Source of the DNA: CAVQUE01 sp046290435
GTDB lineage: Bacteria; Actinomycetota; Acidimicrobiia; Acidimicrobiales; UBA8592
Length of the DNA stretch: 64,000 nucleotides
Direction: 5' to 3'
Assembly: GCA_046290435.1 (NCBI GenBank)
Contig: JBKAGO010000070.1
Location: 186,001-250,000 of the forward strand
How positions within the stretch are numbered: the stretch's first letter is position 1; each line of letters begins with the position of its first letter. The notes beneath the pieces are model-generated. The model made no database searches. It saw only the letters and a list, made by a program, of their open reading frames with translations, and had not been told where the DNA came from. Made by a program: the position numbers and the translations under genes. Of the stretch, positions 59,282 through 64,000 are shown piece after piece.

Positions 59282-60298
59282 ATGGAAGGCACTTTTCGGA
59301 GCGGCCCTCGATGGCGTCGAGCCGGCGCAGCTGGCAATCGACTCGTTTTCGTTCTGGTGGCGGTCGGTGTGATTGTGCTCGCAGCCTGCGGCGCACCGGA
59401 CGCAGAACCCATGGCAATTGCAGCGCACCCGGACCACGGCCCTGCGTCGGCGGAGAGCGCCGAGGAAAGCGGGGCTGCCGATGCAGAAGCGGCCGCCCCG
59501 GTACGACCCGAGGTCGAGACCACCGCCCGCCACGAGGAGACGTTCGCGCTGCTCGTCAGCGGCGAGCGTGTCCGCGTCACGGCCGAAGACCGCGACAGCT
59601 ACATCCAGATGCACTCATCGATCGCCGCGTGCATGGAGCAGAAGGGCTTCCGCTACGTCGTGCCCGCCGCGCCGACGCCGCACGACCTCACCCTCGAGGA
59701 GGCTCGCAGGGACGGTCTCGGCGAGCGTGAGTTCGTTTCCGCCTACGGTTTCGGCATCTCCCATCCCGACGGCGACACCGCCGATCCGAACGAGGACTCC
59801 TCCTCGGGTCTGAGTCGAGCGGAGCGGCGTGCATACGACGACGCGCTGTACGGGGACCCCGCGAACGGTGGGTGCAACGTTCAGATGGAAGCTCCAGCGA
59901 TCGACCAAGAGGCGTTGCACGCTCTCCGGTCCGCCTGGGCCGGGGAGCTCGCCTCGATCGACGCCGACCTCGAGCGTTCGGCCGAGACTGCGGAATGGAG
60001 CGCCTGTATGGAAGCCGCAGGCTTCGCGTTCGGCACACGGGCCGAGATGCTCGATGTCGTGACGACCAGCATCCTGGTCCACGTCGGGGTCAAAGCGCCG
60101 ACAGGTCAGACGATCGAACTCAGCGGCGGACCAGACGCCACGCGACCGTTCGAGGTCGATGTCGCAACCGCCGATCTCGACTGTCGGGCTCGGGCCGGTT
60201 ACGACACTGTGGAGGCGGAACTGCGGGATCGAGTGAGAGCAGCATTCCTGGTGGCCAACGCTGCACTGTTGGATCAGGTGACGACCAACCGGTCGTGA
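59282..60298 (+). CDS. hypothetical lipoprotein
   Basis: A 338-residue secreted lipoprotein, not assigned to a family. Arg-rich start (RSGPRWRRAGAAG), hydrophobic stretch FVLVAVGVIVLAA and a lipobox ending in Cys36 (VLAAC), then an Ala/Glu linker. The globular part (about 90-338) has several cysteine pairs (IAACMEQKGF, NGGCNVQM, EWSACMEAAGF, DLDCRARAGY) that could form disulfides. ATG 59282 has GGGGG upstream. It stands alone. Confidence 0.75.
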   Translation: MEGTFRSGPRWRRAGAAGNRLVFVLVAVGVIVLAACGAPDAEPMAIAAHPDHGPASAESAEESGAADAEAAAPVRPEVETTARHEETFALLVSGERVRVTAEDRDSYIQMHSSIAACMEQKGFRYVVPAAPTPHDLTLEEARRDGLGEREFVSAYGFGISHPDGDTADPNEDSSSGLSRAERRAYDDALYGDPANGGCNVQMEAPAIDQEALHALRSAWAGELASIDADLERSAETAEWSACMEAAGFAFGTRAEMLDVVTTSILVHVGVKAPTGQTIELSGGPDATRPFEVDVATADLDCRARAGYDTVEAELRDRVRAAFLVANAALLDQVTTNRS

Positions 60299-60397
60299 CG
60301 CCTGCAGCGGTCCCCGGGTCGAAGATTTCCGAGAATTCTTCGCGGGGTGGCCGTCGGCCGGGCGAGACTGTCACACCCCCGAACTAGTGTTCGATCC

Positions 60398-61691
60398 ATG
60401 GAGTTGTTGACGCAGCCGGACCGGCCGGCCGACGAAGCGGTGGGGCCCCTGGTGGGGCTCGACGCCGCGATCGACGCGCTGTTCGACTCCCGGTTGTCAC
60501 CGGTGTCGTCGCCGGAGGCGACCGCGGCGATGGTCGAGCTGGATCGTCTGGCTCGGCGGGTGCATGCAGCCCAGTTGGAGTTGATGGCCAACATCGACGC
60601 CCGGGCGCTGCACCGTGGTGACGGGTTCGCGTCGGTCAAGACCCTGGCGCGTCATTCGGGGCGCCACTCGGGCGGTGAGGCGTTGGATCGTGACCGGGCC
60701 CGACGCATGCTCGCATCCCTGGACCTCGTGGCTGCGGCGTTCCGTGTCGGCGGGATCGGGATCGACCAGGTGCACCTGTTGGGCCGGGTGCATGCGAACC
60801 CTCGGGTGGCGGGGGCGATGGTGTTGCGTCAGGAATGGTTCCTCGACCAGGCCCGCCACTGCGATTACCGGACGTTCGAGATCCGGGTCCGCGAGTGGGA
60901 GCGGTTGATCGACGAGGACGGGCCCGAACCCGCGAACGAGCGCACGCATCGCAATCGTGATGCCCGGATCGTGCAGAACCCCATCGACCTGTCCTGGGAC
61001 CTCGACGGGGGCTTCGCTGCGATGCAGGGCGCGCAGATCGACGAGATCTGGCAGTACTACATCCGCGCCGAATACTTGGCCGACTGGGAAGCCGCCAAAG
61101 CCATCCACGGCGACGACACCTGCGAACTCCACTTGGCCCGCACCCCGGCCCAGCGCCGCGCCGACGCCCTCGTTCGAGTGTTCGAAGACGCCGCCAACTC
61201 GTCGCCGACCGTGCCGGCGAGTTTCACCCACAGCGTCATCTGGTCATCCGAAACCTTCGAGACCATGGCCCGCCGCTACGCAGGCGACACCGGCGCCACT
61301 GATCCCGACACCTACCGGTGCGAAACCATCGACGGCGTCCCCCTCGACCCAACTGAAGCCATCGCCTGCGCCATGGTGCATGCCATCCGGCGCATGATCG
61401 TCGACGCCAGAGGCACCGTCATCGACCTCGGCGAACGCCGCTTCTTCACCGGCGCAGCCCGCGACGCCGCCCGGCTCGCACCAATGCATCTTCATCGGCT
61501 GCTGCGTACGCGCCTCGGCATGTGAGATCGACCACCTCACCGAACACAGCCGAGGAGGAAGAACCAACCCCGGCAACGGGGGGCCCGACTGCGGCATGCA
61601 CAACCGATTCCGCCAGAAAGGCTTCACCGTCTACCGAGACGAAGCCGGCCACTGGCACACCCTGCGCCCCGACGGCACCGAAATCCCATGA
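60398..61691 (+). pseudogene. DUF222/HNH endonuclease-like protein, frameshifted
   Basis: Starts at ATG 60398 (MELLTQPDRP) and reads as a DUF222 domain to about 61480. The frame then ends in a TGA at 61523, while the +1 frame continues with QCIFIGCCVRASACEIDHLTEHSRGG, NGGPDCGMHNRFRQKGF and HWHTLRPDGTEIP to a stop at 61689, the expected HNH end. A one-base difference (an extra base, or loss of two) near 61485 explains it. Such genes are repeated in many actinobacterial genomes; a sequencing error is an alternative. Confidence 0.8.
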
Positions 61692-61883
61692 CCCTGCCCG
61701 CCCCCACACCGACACGCGCCCCGAGCCGAACCCGACCCGACGCGCCCGCTCGGCATCACGGCGCGCCGGGCGCAGTTGTCGCGCGGGGTGCGAGGGCGTA
61801 TCGTTGTCCGCTGGCTTGAACAGCGCCGACTTAGGCTGCTCGCCGGCCCGAAGCTCGTTCCGAGAAGAATTCGAGAGACACGC

Positions 61884-62336
61884 GTGCGTACCTACAGCCC
61901 CAAGGCCTCCGAGATCACCCGAGAGTGGCACATCGTCGACGCCGAAGGCCTCGTGCTGGGCCGTATGGCCACCGAGGTCGCCCGCGTCCTGCGTGGCAAG
62001 CACAAGCCCACCTACGCCCCGCACATGGACACCGGCGATCACGTGATCATCATCAACGCCGACAAGGTCGTCCTCACCAGCGAGAAGGCCCAGTCGAAGC
62101 TGATCCACCGCCACTCCGGCTATCCCGGCGGTCTCAAGACCCAGACCTACGCCGACCTGCTGTCGAAGCGCCCCGCCGAGGCCGTTCGTCGGTCGGTGCG
62201 CGGCATGATCCCCAAGAACCGCCTGGGTCGCCAGCAGCTCACCAAGCTGAAGGTGTACGGCGGCCCCACCCATCCCCACGAGGCCCAGAAGCCCCAGCCA
62301 CTCGTGCTGGAGCATGCCCGGGCCCGCACCGAGTAA
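61884..62336 (+). CDS. rplM: 50S ribosomal protein L13
   Basis: Early-assembly large-subunit protein. 150 residues: MRTYSPKASEITREWHIVDAEGLVLGRMATEVARVLRGKHKPTYAPHMDTGDHVIIINADKVVLT and GMIPKNRLGRQ. GTG 61884 with a weak GAGAGA site. A TTAGGCT box lies about 50 bases upstream; the rplM-rpsI pair is downstream of the DUF222 pseudogene. Confidence 0.97.
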   Translation: MRTYSPKASEITREWHIVDAEGLVLGRMATEVARVLRGKHKPTYAPHMDTGDHVIIINADKVVLTSEKAQSKLIHRHSGYPGGLKTQTYADLLSKRPAEAVRRSVRGMIPKNRLGRQQLTKLKVYGGPTHPHEAQKPQPLVLEHARARTE

Positions 62337-62365
62337 TCCCGAATTCGAAAGCGCAGCGCCACACC

Positions 62366-62755
62366 ATGACCATGCTTGCCCAGGCCACCGGACGTCGGAA
62401 GCGGGCCGTCGCCCGCGTGCGGGTTCGTCCCGGTGACGGTGTCATCACCGTCAACAAGCGGACCGTCGAGGACTACTTCCCCTCCGACACCCACCGCATG
62501 ATCCTCACCGAGCCGCTGCGCATCACCCAGACCGACCAGGCCTACGACATCGACGTGTCGCTCCACGGTGGTGGCCCCACCGGCCAGGCCGGCGCCCTGC
62601 GCCTCGGTATCGCCCGCTGCCTCGTCGACATCGACCCGGCCATGCGCGAAGAGCTGAAGAAGGCCGGATTCCTCACCCGCGATCCCCGCAAGAAGGAATC
62701 CAAGAAGTACGGCCTCAAGAAGGCCCGTAAGGCCCCGCAGTACTCCAAGCGCTGA
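62366..62755 (+). CDS. rpsI: 30S ribosomal protein S9
   Basis: Small-subunit head protein whose C-terminal KR tail contacts P-site tRNA. 129 residues: AQATGRRKRAVARVRVRPGDGVITVNKRTVEDYFP, VSLHGGGPTGQAGALRLGIARCLVD, and the end KKARKAPQYSKR. ATG 62366, 29 bases after rplM. Confidence 0.97.
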   Translation: MTMLAQATGRRKRAVARVRVRPGDGVITVNKRTVEDYFPSDTHRMILTEPLRITQTDQAYDIDVSLHGGGPTGQAGALRLGIARCLVDIDPAMREELKKAGFLTRDPRKKESKKYGLKKARKAPQYSKR

Positions 62756-62820
62756 CCTGCCCGACCCGGGCGGCATCACCCATCGCCCGGCGCCCGGTGC
62801 GTCGCTACCCTTAGGACCCG

Positions 62821-64000
62821 ATGGCCCTCTCCTTCGGTACCGACGGCATCCGCGGCCGCGCCCACGACCAGCTCACCGTCGACCACGTCGCCCGCATTGC
62901 GCGTGCGGCCGGTCGTGTGCTCGGCGCATCGGCGGTCGCCATCGGACGCGACACCCGCGAATCCGGCCCTGTGTTCGTCAACGCTCTCGCCCGTGGTTTC
63001 GGCGAGGTCGGCGTCGAGTCCTGGGATCTCGGTATCGCTCCCACCCCGGCGGTGGCCCACGCGGCAGCAGCCCACGGCGTCATCGGTGCGGTCGTGTCGG
63101 CGTCGCACAACCCGTGGCACGACAACGGCATCAAGATCTTCGCCCCGGGGGGCCGCAAGCTCACCGACGCCCAGCAGGCCGCCCTCGAAGCCGAGCTCGC
63201 CGCTGACGACGACCACGCCGACAGCCACACCGATCCCGGATCCACCGACGGCGACGCCGGCCCGGCGGCAGCGGTGGTTCGCCACGAACTGGTCGACGAC
63301 TACGTCGACGCCTGCATGGCCGCCATCGACGGCGGCACCCTCGCCGGCCTCCACGTTGTGGCCGACACCGCCAACGGGGCGGCCTCGGCCGTGGCCGGAC
63401 CGGCCCTGGCTCGCGTCGGCGCCTCGGTCGATGTCATCTGCGATGTGCCCGATGGGCGCAACATCAACGAGGCCTGCGGCTCCACCGACATGAGCTCGCT
63501 CTGCGCCGAGGTCGTGGCCCGCGGCGCCGACCTCGGTCTGGCCTTCGACGGCGACGCCGACCGGCTCCTCGCCGTCGACCACCGGGGCCGCATCGTCGAC
63601 GGCGACCACATCATCGCCATCTGCGCCCGCGATCTGCGTGATCGAGGCCTGCTGGTCGACGACACCGTCGTGGTCACCGTCATGACCAACCTGGGCTTCC
63701 GCCTGGCCATGGCCGAGGCCGGCATCGCCGTGCACGAGACCCCCGTCGGCGACCGCCACGTGCTCGAGGCGCTCGAGACCTACGGCTGGAGCCTTGGCGG
63801 CGAACAGTCGGGCCACATCATCTTCGCCGACCGGGCGCCCACCGGCGACGCCCTGCTCACCGCAGTGCTGCTCTGCGACGTCGTGGTCCGCAGTGGCCGC
63901 ACCGTCGCCGACCTGGCTGCCGAGGCGATGACCCAGCTGCCCCAGCAGCTCCGCAGCGTCACCGTCGCCGACGGGCCCGCCGCAGCCATGGAACGGGTCG
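62821..64000 (+). CDS. glmM: phosphoglucosamine mutase, cut by the window end
   Basis: Converts glucosamine-6-phosphate to glucosamine-1-phosphate for UDP-GlcNAc, hence peptidoglycan and polysaccharide. Only the first 393 codons lie in the window; the family is about 450. Seen: MALSFGTDGIRGRA, the phosphoserine loop VSASHNP with Ser95, the metal loop AFDGDADR, and GGEQSGHII. ATG 62821 is 65 bases after rpsI, consistent with the usual rplM-rpsI-glmM order. Confidence 0.95.
   Translation, partial: MALSFGTDGIRGRAHDQLTVDHVARIARAAGRVLGASAVAIGRDTRESGPVFVNALARGFGEVGVESWDLGIAPTPAVAHAAAAHGVIGAVVSASHNPWHDNGIKIFAPGGRKLTDAQQAALEAELAADDDHADSHTDPGSTDGDAGPAAAVVRHELVDDYVDACMAAIDGGTLAGLHVVADTANGAASAVAGPALARVGASVDVICDVPDGRNINEACGSTDMSSLCAEVVARGADLGLAFDGDADRLLAVDHRGRIVDGDHIIAICARDLRDRGLLVDDTVVVTVMTNLGFRLAMAEAGIAVHETPVGDRHVLEALETYGWSLGGEQSGHIIFADRAPTGDALLTAVLLCDVVVRSGRTVADLAAEAMTQLPQQLRSVTVADGPAAAMERV

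Overview
The window is high-GC DNA with GTG starts, ATGA/GTGA/TGATG gene junctions, an actinobacterial-type RpoC coiled-coil insertion, a DUF222/HNH gene and a WYL regulator. It is most likely an actinobacterium. Order and extended ribosomal proteins suggest Acidimicrobiia (Ilumatobacter-like), but that placement is inference.

Layout. 0.2-7.4 kb: acetyl-CoA synthetase, HtpX protease, a 440-bp inverted-repeat island, YajQ, tRNA-Tyr, a polytopic membrane protein, tRNA-Thr, tRNA-Met, a GNAT enzyme and an ECF sigma factor. 7.4-24.7 kb: tRNA-Trp, secE-nusG, rplK-rplA, rplJ-rplL (with an L10 leader), rpoB-rpoC, then rpsL-rpsG-fusA-tuf-rpsJ. 24.7-40.2 kb: an accessory block lies between rpsJ and rplC, which normally adjoin. 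It holds a palindromic REP-like element, an AI-2E-type transporter, a probable sulfated exopolysaccharide locus (GT2, an Alg13/Alg14-like split glycosyltransferase, an APH-like kinase, a sulfotransferase, a Wzx-type flippase, a ligase/polymerase and a Wzz-type protein), and an iron-handling group (Bfd, a DtxR-family regulator, a [2Fe-2S] protein, Dps) plus a K+ channel. 40.2-55.5 kb: the S10, spc and alpha operons (rplC to rplQ) with secY, adk and infA, ended by a strong terminator. 55.5-64 kb: truA, a ferritin-like protein, YbaN, WYL regulator/RidA pair, a DksA-like protein, a lipoprotein, a frameshifted DUF222/HNH gene, rplM-rpsI and the start of glmM.

How it works together. Most of the window is the transcription/translation superoperon. 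Its proteins are unusual: NusG, L10, L22, L4 and S3 carry long, mostly acidic extensions; L4 ends in a sunset-like domain and L22 in a His/Asp-rich tail. RpoC lacks all four cysteines of its second zinc site, and RpoB carries Val in place of a conserved Asn in the rifampicin pocket. The accessory block has its own promoters, and rplC has a good promoter of its own, so the S10 operon appears to have been cut and re-promoted. Iron genes recur (Bfd, DtxR-type, Dps, ferritin-like), two with DtxR-like operator matches.
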